From assembly GCA_000499405.2 (NCBI GenBank), contig HG738140.1:5384701-5448700 (forward strand): 64,000 bases of DNA. The letters run 5' to 3'. Source of the DNA: Onchocerca volvulus (taxonomy: Eukaryota; Nematoda; Chromadorea; Rhabditida; Onchocercidae). Within the stretch, counting starts at the first letter, position 1. Every line of letters begins with the position of its first letter. Of this stretch, positions 1 to 14,200 are shown one piece after another. The notes below the pieces were generated by a model, which was not told where the DNA came from, did no database searches, and was given only the letters and a program-made list of their open reading frames with translations. A program made the translations under genes and the position numbers.

Positions 1-763
1 CACAAGACTTTCTAAGACAGCCCAGAAAAAGTGGCACTCGTGCAATCAATGAACCTGGTCTAACATATATATAGTTTTCTCTAATCGACCATGTTCTTTC
101 ACAGTTCCAGACGTTCCCGTTTCAATTTTATTTGAAGTTTTATTCTCTTATACCAATTGGATATTTATTTAAAACAAGATTAATCAAAGGTCATTTCTTT
201 TTATCGTTAGACTAATCTGAAATCATTCCCTAGAGAACATATAAGATTTTTCTAGCTCATTTTCAACAGAATACCTTTACTACAAATAAAAATATTTTTA
301 ATAAAATTAACCACTTAAGTTTCATATTTTTGCATGCCGATTGTTTTAAATGTTAAACTGTTACGAATGAAAATTCCAGAAATAGTTCTGCTGAGATAGA
401 AAACAACTGATAAGAATTAGCCGATCTTGCAATCTACACGATATTTAAATTTAACTCTAAGGAACGGAAGTTTCTTCTACCTTTTACCTTAATTAATTAC
501 AAATTCCAATAAATTGGTTCTGAAGGTTTTTCTGCTGAATATTTTATCAGTTTGATACAGTTTCAAAAGAAAAACATTAGTAATTCGAAATGCACACCAT
601 AATGTAATGAAATATGAAATGGGTAAAGATTTAGTATCATCATAAATTCTGTATCATTTCTTATCAGAGGTTAATGTGCGATTGGATAACTCGATAAATA
701 ATCTGTGAAGTAATGTAAAATAAAATCTTCAACGTTATCATTACACGAATAATAATAGCTTAC

Positions 764-853
764 ATCTTTAATTTTGGCAACCGATACTGGCACGATAAGA
801 ATTATTAAAAATAAAATAAAGGAATTGGGCATGTCGCGTTTGACTATGTGCAT
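764..853 (-). CDS. Possible first exon of a secreted protein gene running off the left edge
   Basis: Read on the minus strand, an ATG at 853 opens a 30-codon frame. A short charged start is followed by a hydrophobic run (SFILFLIILIVPVSVA), typical of a signal peptide with a cleavage site after the final Ala. The frame then meets a good donor (GAT|GTAAGC) in phase 0. A second in-frame Met at 832 would give a more compact signal peptide. Without splicing the frame stops at 671. A possible downstream exon follows a TTAG acceptor near 55-60 and stays open to the window edge in one frame, but its phase does not join this donor directly, so another exon would be needed. The protein family is not recognisable. 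This may be a chance frame. Confidence 0.22.
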
Positions 854-886
854 TCAGTGCAGGAAACATGTGCGATCAAACAAAAT

Positions 887-1011
887 CCAACGTGAATCCT
901 TTTTCGAGTGATATTTATCTGAAAATGAAAATAAGTTAATGGGATTTTTTGATTCATAAAATCATTGAAATTCAACGTGAATCCTTTTTCGAATGATATT
1001 CATCTGAAAAT
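887..1011. repeat. Direct repeat, two copies of about 40 bp
   Basis: The block containing AACGTGAATCCTTTTTCGA occurs at about 887-927 and again at 971-1011, followed in both by a similar GATATT(T/C)ATCTGAAAATG stretch. The copies are about 84 bp apart. This lies just upstream of the possible signal-peptide exon at 764-853 (minus strand), so it could be promoter-proximal if that exon is real. Confidence 0.6.
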
Positions 1012-2756
1012 GGATAAATTGATGGGCAGTGAAAATCTTCGTGAAATAGAATTTTAGACTGGAAATTACTCAGAGACAAAGATAACATTAAAATTATAAC
1101 AAATCTCTCATTTTATCAAAATATTTGCTTTGCTTAACCAAAACATTAACAAACAATTCCCTTCCCACTAAGCAATGATTATTATCAACAAGTCAACAGA
1201 TAAACTATACATAATAAATCAGTATACAAAGCAAGTACTATTAAAATGCTCCCAAATCTGACAAAACAAAACTTCAAACAATCAATTTTCTGAAAACTCA
1301 CTTTAAAGAAACTTCTAAAAAGCGCGGCCATTATGCGCAAATGTTATATCTCCTCCTCAACTAATTTATTTGTCATAAAATTCGACAGCAAATTAAATTG
1401 AATAGAATTCACTGAGTATGAATGATAATACGGTAATTTCAGTGTGATATGATAATTTATGATGTGATAATTTGTGGTATGATGATTTTGTTTTCGTTGA
1501 TATATTTCGTATACAGTTATTTCACAGAATTTGATAAATATTGATCAATTCCAAACTTTGATTGTGTGCTTGATGAAACTATTTTTAAAGAAATTTTTTT
1601 AAAGGAAAATGAGCTATATTTGAATTACAATCAATTTATGAAATTTCGATTTCATGAAACATGTTAAATAAAGCCCAAAATATGATTTATAAGCGAAGTT
1701 ACTTTACTAGAATCTAATAAACTCATCAAGTTGTTCTATTGACATGCAAGAAAAAAAAAAAAAACAAAACAAAAAAAAAAGAAAAAAAAGAGAAAAACTG
1801 CAAAGTAACAAAAAATTTCTCTCCATATCAGCTTTACTACTGTGACGAATATTCATGCATAATTTCATAGCATGTTGTGAAAGTAAATTAAACATTGAAA
1901 CCAAACATTGCGGGAAGTCCTTTCAATTGAAATGAATTAAAATCAATTTTTGAAGACTTAAAATTAATTATTTATATTTTATAATATATTTATGGAATTT
2001 CAAAACTCATCTTTTTTGAAAATATTTCGAAAAATAATAGGAAGCATAAAAGAATAACAAGGAAGGTTGTGCTCTCTCAAGCACTCCTTTACCAAATTGA
2101 ACGCCTTATCATTCATCCTCATCGATTATATGTTTAAATAATTTCCAAATGTTTATAATTTTTAAAACTTTCACAGATTTTACCTAACTTTTCGATAAAA
2201 TTTTCATAGAATTATATTCTCAATTTCAATATTGCTGAGAAATTCAAATTTAAAATTCCATTTAATTCTTCTATAAATATTCATAGAATTATATCCTTAA
2301 TTAATTTATTTTTTCTATAAATTCAAATTTAAATACAATAGCACAAAAAGGCGCCACTAATTCTTTTGTTTGATGAATTCAATGAATGAAATAATCTATA
2401 AAAAACTTGCCATGAAAGAGATATATTGGAATATATTCCAACTGTGTCAACAATTTATTCATCCCCAATGTCGGCTTAAATCTAAGATAAGCAAAAAATA
2501 CTAATTTTTCAGCAACGGTCAGATAGCATTTTGGAAATGTCAGTACTTTGTTTAACATATTTCGTTCCGGAAAATATCATGTTCGCAAATTCCGGATATT
2601 CCTCCTATCGTGTAAAAATTTGGCTTCAGGTATATTTACTATCTATTTTCGAATAGAAATTGACATACATATTTCAGACATAAGAAAAAAATTTTTGAAA
2701 ACTATTTAAAATTTATTTAAATCTTTTATCATGTGATATGTTATGTTTCATTCTTA

Positions 2757-2890
2757 ATTAGCTGAACCAGGCCGCGCTTCGGGATTGTCGGTCCAGCTAA
2801 TCCGAAAATTCTTAAACACGCGCCTATTCGAATGCAATATTGTATCAAAATTTCAAATCGATGAAGAAGTTGAAATGTTGTGTAAATAAT
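2757..2890 (+). repeat. Dispersed repeat family, copy 1 (internally deleted)
   Basis: This starts with an inverted repeat, TTAGCTGAACC...GGTCCAGCTAA, around a GC-rich loop. It is followed by a body shared with the copies near 14.4 and 47.5 kb: ATCCGAAAATTCTTAAACAC, GCGCCTATTCGAATGCAA, then a TTTCAAATCGATGAAG block and GTTGAAATGTTGTG. The TACATAAATAAAAA...GTTTATTTGTTCAAA segment of the other copies is missing here. It has no coding capacity. The class is unknown; a short non-autonomous DNA element is my best guess. Confidence 0.6.
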
Positions 2891-2993
2891 GAATACAGAA
2901 AGTAGGATGGTAAAAAAACTCAGTTCCCTCACTTATTTTTACCTGTCATCCGTGTGACAAGAAAAAAAAAAGTAAACATATCTGTAAAGTAAC

Positions 2994-3075
2994 AGGCGCT
3001 TTTTTGAATGCAACATTATTTCAAAATTTCAAAACAATCGATGAAAAATTTGAAACGTTGTGGGGCAAGTAACAA
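2994..3075 (+). repeat. Dispersed repeat family, copy 2 (partial)
   Basis: Only the right part of the repeat is present: GGCGCTTTTTTGAATGCAAC, then an ATTTCAAAACAATCGATGAA block and TTTGAAACGTTGTGG. It lies about 100 bp to the right of copy 1 in the same orientation, suggesting a tandem or nested insertion. Confidence 0.55.
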
Positions 3076-5898
3076 TGAATATTTACACTTTTTTTAATAT
3101 GAATTTCTGAATATTTCCTATTATTTCTCTCTACACTGTAAATTAGATAATTCATGTCTGAATATACAAATTTCGGAAAATTCTGAATATCCAGTGATTC
3201 CTCGTTACGCTAAATAACAACAGATAAGATGAAAAACAAAAAAAAAAAAAAAATCAATTTACTGTTGTTTCGAAAACAAATTTAAATAAACTTGAATTAA
3301 ATAAAAAGATTTATTCCCTAGACTTATACAATTTCACCAGGAAAACAATTAACACGAAATTATAAAAGAATAGAAAAACAAATACAGCAATCAGATAAAA
3401 TTATCGATAATCCATCAAAGAGATCATTCAGAAAATGCAATCATAAATGTATATTTTGGCAGTAATATTTTTGGCAGATATATCAAATGAAACAAAATTT
3501 ATGCTAAGAAAATACAATACTGAAAAAAAAAAAAAATGATCGGAGCTATTACAGTAACAATACATTAGGCAAAATTTATAGCTAAAGTAAAATCAAAAAT
3601 TACCCGTAATATCGTCATTTTGATAGAACTTATCTATTGAATTCTATTTTCAGCAATAATAATGTATAAGAATTTAACTTAACGTGACAAATAATAACGA
3701 ATATTTTTCGCTTAAATAAAAAAAACCAGAAAACAATATAATAGAATTTCAGATTTTCACAAAAACCGACCAAATTTCAAGCTTTTCAAAATATTAAGTG
3801 CAAATTTTCTGAAATAAGATACTTCAAAAACAATGCTCAAATAATTCTAAAAAAAAAAAAATGAAAACAAAATAATGTAAAATCATTTACCTAAAGTTTT
3901 CTTTAAAATTAATGCAAAAAGATATTTCTATAATCGAAATATATATTAATACTTTATGTATCAAAAAGTTCTGCTAATTTATCTATTGATTGTTCAAACT
4001 TTCGCAGTATAATTTCTGCAAGTTTAGAAATCTAACCATTCAAAATTGGATATAATAGAAAGATATTGCCAACAAATAAACAAATCTGGCTAAGAGATCT
4101 TACGATGAGCTGCGAGAAAAACAATGTCTAAACAAAGCGGTACAGGTCGATGTCCTTAGCATATTGCCATCGTCGTAGTTTGCAACCCTAGGATTATTTT
4201 CCATATCAATCAATTTTCACAAATAAATTTCACAAAATTCGGTAAAATATTAAAACAAAACAAAATGATCATTGCAATTTCTTTTGAAAAATGGATGAAA
4301 TTTTGGAATTATTCGACATCGTTCGATAGAACGATCAGTTTGCACCACTTATCTCTCGACTAACAATAACGCATGAATTGAGCGAATCACTTTAGCTACT
4401 GATTAGATTGTTGATAAGCTGTTGATCGTTTCACAGAAATGCAAGCAATTATCATGCGCAAAATATAAATAGATTTCAACGAATGCATTAGCGCATAGTT
4501 GTAAAAGAACGACTGAATACAGATGCATTCTAAAGAATTTTGAAAATAAATAGAAAAGATAAGAAAAACTAAATGAAAGCTACATAAAGCAATGAGATCA
4601 CATAAACATGATAAGCTTCACCGATAGTGATTACTTGTGCAGAAAGGTCAAGTTATGATCATAATTTGTTGATTAATCTCATAGATTCTATTAATATTTC
4701 ATCAAATTCATGAGTAAATAAAAAATTTAGCAAAGAAATATTAAAATCTGTTTTTACCATATTTTATTTGTCCAGAAATTTACAATGTTGATCTCTCAAA
4801 TATAAATTCAACATATTTTTCCATCAATTCAAAACTATTTCGCATCTTTTTAATGGTTATTTTGATAGATGTCAGATTTAGATATGTATCGACAGATTTT
4901 ATTTGCACAGAAAATAACATGCAAAATATATTGATTCTAAATTGCAGCCTAGGAAGAAGCTAAACTTATAGTCATAACAAATCATTCGCACTTTTTGTTC
5001 GTATAAATAAGCCATAGAGATACTATCAAGAAATTAAATCAGTTTACCGCAATACTGATTTCATTTTTTGCTCTAATTCTTTGAATCAATTGTTTCTCTC
5101 CGTCTAATTTGTCGGTAGAGCCTGAAACTAATTATACTGCACAAATTTTTTGTTTTGATGAAATATTCTAAAATAAAAAACGAAAAAAAAAGAAAAAAAA
5201 GATAGAAAATCAATTTCGCATAATAACTGCGTAAAAATTCTGGGATCAATTTGATTATTTAAACCAGAAATGACAATTTTTGGCAGTAATCACGTGATCT
5301 TTAATTACATAAGAAATAAAGACTCAATTAGGCAGAGGAATTCAATAGAATCAAGAAAGAATAATTATTTATTTCTGGGAGGATGGAATTTATGGAGAAA
5401 AATAGAACTGCAAAAAAAAAAAAAGGCCTCTTAAAAAGCATGTGTTTTTTCAGGTGTTTTGTAAACTATGGAAATGATTAAATGAATTTGTAACTCTGTA
5501 TCAATGGCTTCTCGATTAAACATTTTAAGTATGAAATTTGCAAAAATTCCAAAAAATTGAGAAAAAATTCCCTTCAATTGTAACGATAAATTTCAATAAG
5601 CAGTTTCAGATGCAAAATCTTAATATCTCTGGAAAAGTTCAAAATATAGATTCATGTAGCATGCATGCATGCATGATAACAAAATATAAAGCCATAGAAA
5701 GCTATGATCTGCAATATGTGGAAGAAATTTTGTTAAAATTAAATACAAAGCGCCTATATTTGGAAGCTTCCGAAAATTAATGATGTGAGCAAAAAGACAA
5801 AACTTGCGATGATGATTTTTCTAAAATGATGGTTGTAAATTTTTAAGTTTCAATATGTGAAAAAGTTATTGCTTAAACTCTGTGCTCGAATTCGTGTT

Positions 5899-8800
5899 TC
5901 AGCAGCTAGCTGATAACGTTTTCGTGAAAAATGTAATGATAGCCGGGGCTACAGAATCATCTAGGCCTGACCTTAGTTCTCGTGGATCTCGTCGGACAAT
6001 TGCTGTTCGTTCTACGACCTCAAGTCGTCTTTTCCGTTCCGAATTCAATTGCTCTTTAAGTGCTGTTACTTTTGATTCGAGTAGTTTGATCTTTTGTGCA
6101 TATGCTAATTCTCGCTGCTCAAGCTGTTGTTCAATCTTAAAAAATTGATTGGAATCTTCATTCTAAAAATCAATGACAATGAAGCTGAGCTGAAATTCTT
6201 AACTTAAAATTTGATACTTACTGATTCTAAAAAGATATGCCCAAAATCAAAAGTATCGTAAAAGCAAATTCTTTAAATTCAAATCAAGTAATTAACTAAT
6301 ATTTTCCGTCCAGTTCGAATTAATTTGAACAATGGAGGTGAAATGAAGAGTAATAAAATTTCCCTCGCACGGCAAATTGAACTTCAGCTATCGATTAAAA
6401 TTTTGATTTTGATACCAAATCATTTGTGAAACCAAACAAATTTGGTAAAAATTTTTGCAACATAAGAATAATTAGAAAATTATTACTTGCCGCCTTTCGC
6501 GTTGAGCTAGCAATAGCTTATTTTCCAAAGCTCTTAATTGTGTTGCAGATTCTTTGACCAAATTTGAACTATTTTCTTTTTCAAGCTGGACAACCTAAAA
6601 AGTAATTGTTTGGCTTAGTGGGATTTCAGATTCGTATTTTTCAATGTTCTTTCATTTATTGAGTGCTAGTATTCGCTTCTGATTTATAAAAAGAAAAAAA
6701 AAAAAAAAAAAAGAAATGAAAAGAAAAAAACTTTTGAATGTCTTATTCCAGATATGAAAATAAGTCCAGCGGTAATTTAAGGTAATTATTCTTCATGTAA
6801 ATTGTAAATCAAAAAAAATTAGGGATTAAGGACTTTAACACTAAACATCATGGAAATTTTATGGCCAACATAGCAATAATGGAAACTTAGAAATCAAATT
6901 AAGTTAACCTGATTTTGCAGTTGTGTGCAATTTCTGTATAATTCCATGTTCTCCTTTTCCATTGCTGTCAGCGATTTATCTAATGCTTGACGTTCTGATG
7001 TTATTTGACGCATTGTTGCATCGGTCCGTTGTTTTTCTACCTCCAACTAGAATAAGCTTTATTATTATTTTTTTTAATTTTTAATTTGAATTCAGATAGC
7101 TTTTTATTCATTAGATTTACATAATGCATTAAAATTTGTTGCGATCCAAAATTTTTTAAGGGATAAAATAAAAACAAACAAAAGTCAAAATACCACCATA
7201 ACAATAATGTTATCTAGGAAATGCATCGGTTTCTCAGATTTCTAAAATCTCAAATTCTCATCAAAATTTTTACAAATTATCATTTCTACTTGCTAAGTAT
7301 CCAGTATCGTTTAAACGGAATAGTTGTAGTCCTCATTTCATATTTTAATATTATATAATGTGGTATAATATTAATTGTTTTACTATTCCGTTCTATTCAA
7401 ACCAGAAACCAGCCAAAAAAAGATATATTTGAAAAAAAAAAAAAGGTTTTATTCACTTAGTAGATCGATTTAGTCACTTATATCAGTGATCTACTGATCT
7501 GCAAAATTAAAGCCTTCAAGTCAACCAATCGGAACTAAACTGGATAATAATCTGAAAAATACTCGGGATTTTTTTTTCTCGGAAAACAAAAATGCTTAAT
7601 TTACCGTTTCAATGTTTCGTTTTAGAGTCAAACGTTCTCTTTCAAGACGTGCACGGCAAGCATCAAATTCTCGACGCTCCACCTCAGCTCTGCTTAAACG
7701 TCGTTTCAATTCTTCAATCTCCGCAAGAAGTGTGATTTTTTCGGCTCGCAATTTTTCCAACTCTGTGCATATGTCCTTTTCCATCTGTTTATTATCCATT
7801 TCTTGCTTTAAATAACAATTTTCTTTTTCATTTTTATAACTAAAAATACAGAAAAAACTTATTAATTTGTCATGACATCTATTTATTGTGTTTCAATAAG
7901 CTCTATTATTAAATGCCAAATTCATCCCTATGCATAGGAGGAAAAAATTTTAATGTTTCTGGAAAATATATTATAGTGAATTGATGAGGTTCAATATCTA
8001 TAACTATATTATTTTTCTTTTCCAAAAAAAAGAATGGAATAATCGACAATTCAAAAAAAAAAAAAAAAAAAAGACGAGAGATAGAATTTTTCTGGAATAG
8101 AAAAAAAAACCTTTTGCATAATATTCAAACGCTCTTGCAAACCGTTCTTCTCCGCAACCAATTCTTCCAATTTATGTTGCATATTGGCAATTCTATGAGA
8201 AGTTTGTTTTTGCCGATTTCTTGCTTCATCCAACTCATTTCTAATATAAAAACGATAATTATTGCTATGATATGTGAACCGGCACATAAATCAATAAAGA
8301 TGATGAAAGAATTTAATTTAAAATATTACAAATTTTTTATACCAAACAACTCAGGCATTACTTTAGATTTTTGAAAAAATTTTAAAATGTTTCCTAAAGT
8401 TTTTTACAGCGTCAAAATATTCCTAATTATATATTTATAATGAAATGGAAAACTTGGCAGGATGAAAATCTAAATTTACATTTATATATTAAAATCAAAT
8501 GCATCTCTGAAATTATTCTAATGAATTTTGAAAACACACTCAAGAGATTGCTTTGCTAAATCGCTGGTTCGTAATCTAAACAAACAGTTGTCATATTCAT
8601 GTTGTAGTGTATTTAATTTTGACAATAAATCTGAGCCATCGATTTTTGTGTGATCATCCTGTTTGCCTCGATCCTCTCCTAAGTCTTCATCTACCTTAAA
8701 AATACTAAATTATTTATTTAGAGAAATAGTTTTTAAGTGATTTAATCAGGATTTGAAAAGGAATTGTAAATATTTAGTTTATCTGACGGAAATATATTCA

Positions 8801-11202
8801 AATAAACAAATTTAAATTCATGTTCACCAAGGATTTTTGACTAATATTAATATAGGCTTCTCCTTGCTAGTAGGATAAAAAATATTCAAAACTTTATTGT
8901 AAAAATTGGTAACTCAGTATTTTACCTTCGCTTGCTCAAGCATATTTCTGTATTCCTTGTTCGCTTTTTCCAGTTCTGCACATTGTTGTCGTGTTCTTGC
9001 AAGCAAATGTTCCGTCTCATCCAAACGTTCTTTCAATTTCTATTAACCATTTTAAATTCAAATTTTTTGTTTTCTAAATTTGAATTCTTTCTAAATGCTA
9101 CCAAAAATAAAAGACATCTATTCAGAATCTGTTATACAGTGCTGCTATTTATTCATTTTATGATATATCTAATGATATAAATGGTACCTCTTTTGCCGAA
9201 ATTGCTGATTTCATGTCTGTCCAATATTGTTCTATCTTACTATCTGCCTCTTTACGAGTAGATTCGTATAAGAATCGCTCTTCCTCCCACATCTTTCGAA
9301 ATTCTTCTAATTTTTTACGTTCATCTTCCACTGTTGCTAATTCGGTTCTCAAAGCTGCTACTTGTTCCTAAACATAATGACGTTTATTATCATAAACCCT
9401 CCATACAGTAATTTAAAATTGCTATCACTTTTTTTTTTTTTTTGTATCGCTATATCCCAATAACAATATCCTAATGAGCTTTGCCATGCTCTATAAATAC
9501 AAGATATTATACAATGTAGGTCAAAGTAAATGCCATAAACGATAAATAATTGTGACTCTCATCCTTACAATTTATCTCTGCACGCGGGTTTTGCTGAAGA
9601 TTTGTGTGCGGATTGTAAATGTCAGTCTTCTATAGATTTTAGTTTTAAAATTCACCATATCAAATTTAGTTTTTGAAATTATTCTAGATGCTCATAATCT
9701 ACATTAATGTTAGGAAAATCTTGCAAGAGAATTGCTATCATCAATATGATAGATCATATATTTACACCCATATTATGGCATCACATCAAAATCATTACTT
9801 CTAAATATGATTATTATATCACAAACTGCCTTGTCAAGATTTGCAACAATTCGGAAAAATCAATTTTTAGTTTTATATTTATGTGTACTTCATATACGAA
9901 AATGGTTCATTTTATGTTTTTAAGATATAGAGAATGGACTAAAACTTTCAGTGAAATCTCTCGTAATTTACTAACAGTTAAGGAAGAAAGTCGAGCTTCT
10001 TTATCACGGGCGTGAAGATCAGCGCTTACTACACGAGTTTTCAGTGCTTTGCGTTCATTTTCTTTAGCTTGAAGGTTTTCCTCATGAGAAACCAGAAGCT
10101 GACGTGAACTTGAAAGACGTGATTCCAAGAGCCGTTTATCTTGAAAATTTAGAAATTATTTTTAAAATCTGCTTGATTTAAAATCTCATCGGTTTGTTCA
10201 CATTTTCAGAATCAGACGAAACTACACTTTTACCTCATCTCAGAATTTACATTATGATTATAAAAGTTTACCTTCTTCGAGTTCGATTAGTTTCCGTTCT
10301 AATAAATGAATTTTATCTAGATTCTTCCGGTTCTCTTCTGATATCCGTTCTCTATCAGCTTTCAAACGAATAAGTGCGGTCGATTCATCAGCCTTCATGA
10401 ATTATTACCATTCATTAAATTATTTCTTGTAAAGAATCTTATAACAAAAATATTTAACTACAGAATTATTAAGTATAAATAAACTAAGTCCAAAATATAA
10501 ATTTGCTCAAAATACTGTAAGGAAGCATAAATTCAAAGTATAATATAATTATTACATAAGAAATTATAAATTGATACCTTAGCCTGTTCAAGTTCGTCAA
10601 TGCGATCTTTCAAATGCCGAAATATTATTTCAACAGAACTAATCGATTCAACCTCAGAGTTGAAATTAAACCGTACGTGAGGAGATAAAAATGCTGAACT
10701 GCTGCGACGTAGAGGTTCTTCATCTAAATGTTTTACAATTAATTCAATATATCTGAATTTCATCAAATATCATCTATTGAAATAATATTTCTGTTCAGAA
10801 ATCTGTAGCACTTTATTCTGCCGTGATTCTTAACTCAAATTATAGATATGAAAATTTTAAGTTTGAAGAACTCAGAAATCTTCAAAAGATTAAAAATGTT
10901 TCGTCATTTTCATATTGATTATTATTATTATTATTGTATTAAGAATGATACAGTCATAAAAATTGATGAAGCATAGATAAATAAATAAAATATGAATTAA
11001 ATAATTCGTCAGAAAACCTATCCTTTATATCATTAGTAAATTATATTTGCTCTGCACTCTATCAATATTTATAAACTTATCGATTTCATTCTATAAATAA
11101 TCAATGACTCACCTGGTCGCGAAAAATCTCGACTTATTTCTGTATCCATTTCTGAAGCATATGTTTGAGACAGTGGGAGATTATGAGCTTCTGCAAATGG
11201 AA
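5899..11202 (-). CDS. che-10: Rootletin exons 29-40 (C-terminal region)
   Basis: Predicted exons: 11113-11202, 10578-10723, 10272-10392, 9976-10139, 9188-9367, 8926-9039, 8540-8694, 8111-8240, 7605-7805, 6909-7046, 6487-6594, 5899-6135. Exons 29-30 encode a non-helical Ser/Pro-rich linker (LPLSQTYASEMDT, RRSSSAFLSPHVRF). Exon 37 could instead begin at 7839 after a better TTTTTAG acceptor, which adds coil-like residues (YKNEKENCYLKQ) but breaks the frame by one base. The tail ends in a basic stretch (NSERKRRLEVVERTAIVRR) and a short hydrophobic end before TGA at 5899-5901. Confidence 0.78.
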
Positions 11203-14200
11203 CTGAATGTTTGAAAATTACCAACCCGATAAATTAGTTATTTCTTGATTATACAACCAATATCTTCAGCTGGTTATCAAAAATCCTGTGGTTTTCAAAA
11301 GATTAAAAGAATATATGTATTGAAAATTCACAAGTTCGCTAACAAATAAAGTTGAATGTAATTGTCTGCTAAATTACTGGAAATATCTGACAATAATTGT
11401 CGAAAATTGAGCTTACTTGCAAAACTTAATGCTTTTCTAGCGCTATTTTCAAACTGTGCCACTTTTTCTACCAGCTCTTTTCGGGTCATTTCAGATTCTG
11501 CTAATTTCTGTTCAGTGTTCATTCGTTTCGCATTTTCAATATCCAACAAATTTCTATATAGGATAAAATAGAAATTTAACAATTTGAGAATTAAAAAAAA
11601 TTTTGACACATCAAATTACCCAATCATTCCCTGAATTGGCTACTCATATGGTATATCGAATTAAGTAATTTAATTATCCACTTTAAATCAGCGTTTTCTT
11701 TTCAATATCGAATTCAACAAAATTTAGGACTTCTATCTAAATCCAAACGAATATCCAAATATCCAAGCATGAAAAGTCAATAAACAAAATTAAATAAATC
11801 AAATTTCAATAAATAAAATATAAATGGATTTTTCTATTGCTGAACTATAATCCTTAAAAAATGCTCAAATTACAGAATCTATTCTTGGATTCGGACAAAA
11901 TGAATTCCGGCACTGTAATATTAACATTATTTGAATATAGCAATATTTATCATTCAATTTTCCATGATTATAACATGATAAATGATGAAAAAAATTATGA
12001 ATGAAATGATAAAAATAAAAAGGACTTACTTCAAATTGTTCAATTCAGCAACAATATTTTCCGTTTGACGTATAGCTTCAATACGACCTTTTTCTGCAAC
12101 CTTATAGTTTTCTATCATATCATCCATTGCTTGTTGATTTATTGTTGTTTTTTGCTCCAAAACAGTACATATATGGTTTAGCTTATCTGATAATTTTCCA
12201 TTTTCAGCTTGCAAAGTTGCTATCGTCTTTTCAGCTTCGTAACTCTGTTAAAATTTTGAAATTAAAATATGATAAATAGATGGATTTCTTCTAAGAACAA
12301 ACTTCACTAACAAAGACAAAGAATTCAGAGCCATTCGAATCAAATAAATTCTTAATTAAATAAACAAGTGAATATATACGAAAGCATTAATGTCACATTT
12401 AATTTTTCTGTTCGATTTCGAAATAAAAATAATGGCTAAACAGTTCATTTAATACATATGCATATATAAATTTTCTAAAAAAGGAATTCTTCTTAAATAA
12501 TTATGCTAAAAAGAACAAAAGAAAAAGAAAGAAAGAACTTCAACAGATATCAAAACTTTTCATTCAATATAAAATTTCAGAATTCTGATATCAACAGTCG
12601 AAGAAATATCTTTTTCAAAACCTTTTCTTTTTCTTCTTCCAATTCTCTTATCATCTGCTTTTGTGTATCCTCCGATTGTTTGCACTGAACTGTTAAGGTC
12701 GATAAATCGTTCGTTTTCACTGATAATGCCACTTCCAAGTTTTTATTCTGAAGTACTGAATAGTTCGAAAGAACTTTAGTTTCAAATTTAAGTATCAAAA
12801 ATCGCTTGAAAGAAAAAAAAAACTGAATTACGGATGATCTATTCATCTGTTTAATATAACTATTCGGATTCCTAAATCCTCTAAATCATTACTATTTTCA
12901 TAACCATGCTATTACAAGTAATCATTCCTAATTTCAAAATTATTTACTTCATTCTCCAATTGCTTCAAATCGTTCGATAATTTTTCTGTTTGCTTCTCCT
13001 TATCTTGCAATTTGTTTTTCATCACTCCAATCTCTTTTCGCAAAAAATCTTCGTTATTCTTCATTTCTGAAATGAAAAAAAAAAAAGAAAATTGAAAATG
13101 AAAAGACTAAGATAGCTATGGTAAATAATACTGCTGTTGCTAATTAAAAGAATTTAACTTATTCCTATGTAAATTTTCATTTACCATTTTAGCTTTATTC
13201 AGCAAGTAAACAAAAAATTAATATGAAAAAATAATTGGTACAACTTATTTTATGGCATAGATTGGAATAATCCAACTACAGGCTGAAATATAATTTTCTT
13301 CAACTCAAAATGATATGAGAGTCGGTTAGTTATTAGTCTACAATTTTACTGAGGAAAAAGACGATACGAAAAAATTCGTTTCGAAAAAAAAAGGGAAAAA
13401 ATGATGTAGGGAAATTCATTTCGAAAAATTCGTCTCAAAAAAAAAAAAAAGTTTCTATTTAAAAAGATGCCATTACTACAATTCATAAACCCTTCGTTAG
13501 AAAAACAAATACAGTTCACTAATGCAGAAATGAGGAGTGAAACAAGATCTAACAAATTATATATTTCCTAGTAATATGAAACGTTTCCAATATTAATCTT
13601 TCTGAAATTCACAAAAATTTTTCAAAAATTCTCACTCGTACAGATTTGTCAGTTATAATTGTAGGGCAGTTATTTGGAAGAATAAAAATTAAATAAAGCT
13701 TTCTAAATTATAATAATAAGTTACATTCAACATACACGTTTCCACAACAAGATATTTTTTTTTAAAGAAAAAAGTAACATAATTTAAAAAAAAAAATTCG
13801 ACGAATTAAAATGAAAACTTGGTTCAAAATTATACCTTCGGCTTGAATCAAGGCTTCCCGCAATGAAGCTTTCAGCTCGTCTCGTTGTATTTTCAGGTCA
13901 TTCTTTTCTCGTTCACTATCCGCAAGATTACTTTTAAGGATAGCTTCTTCATTTCTATGCGATGCAATTCGATCTTCTATCTGTTTCATTTCATTTTCAG
14001 CCATCGATACATTTTGTGTTTCTTGAAAAAATTATATTTTAGTATTGAGCAGATAATCAGCGCAATCTTATAATGAATTTTCCGATCAAAAAAAAGGAAT
14101 AATAAGGGTCTTTGGAGATATCATACTAACAATAAAAGTAGTAAGCTGACAATAATGATTGCAGTAAGTAAATAACTAAAAGTATTACTCAGTTTTCATC

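Larger units (their letters stand above)
1..5898. other. Mostly intergenic region left of the rootletin gene
   Basis: Apart from the possible exon at 764-853, a direct repeat near 0.9 kb and two dispersed repeat copies near 2.8 and 3.0 kb, I see only AT-rich DNA with poly-A tracts. Short open frames exist (for example 5538-5780 on the plus strand) but have no recognisable protein character. The right part must hold the 3' UTR of the rootletin gene, which ends at 5899 on the minus strand. No polyadenylation signal could be assigned with confidence. Confidence 0.5.

Noticed and set aside
5538..5780. 80-codon plus-strand open frame
   Set aside because: Composition is like AT-rich non-coding DNA, it includes a GCAT microsatellite, and it probably overlaps the rootletin 3' UTR.
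5882..6148. Plus-strand 88-codon open frame (LEFVFQQLADNVFVKN...)
   Set aside because: It is the antisense shadow of the last rootletin exon, which has splice sites and coil character on the minus strand. The same holds for plus-strand frames at 7612, 8114, 8932 and 11362.
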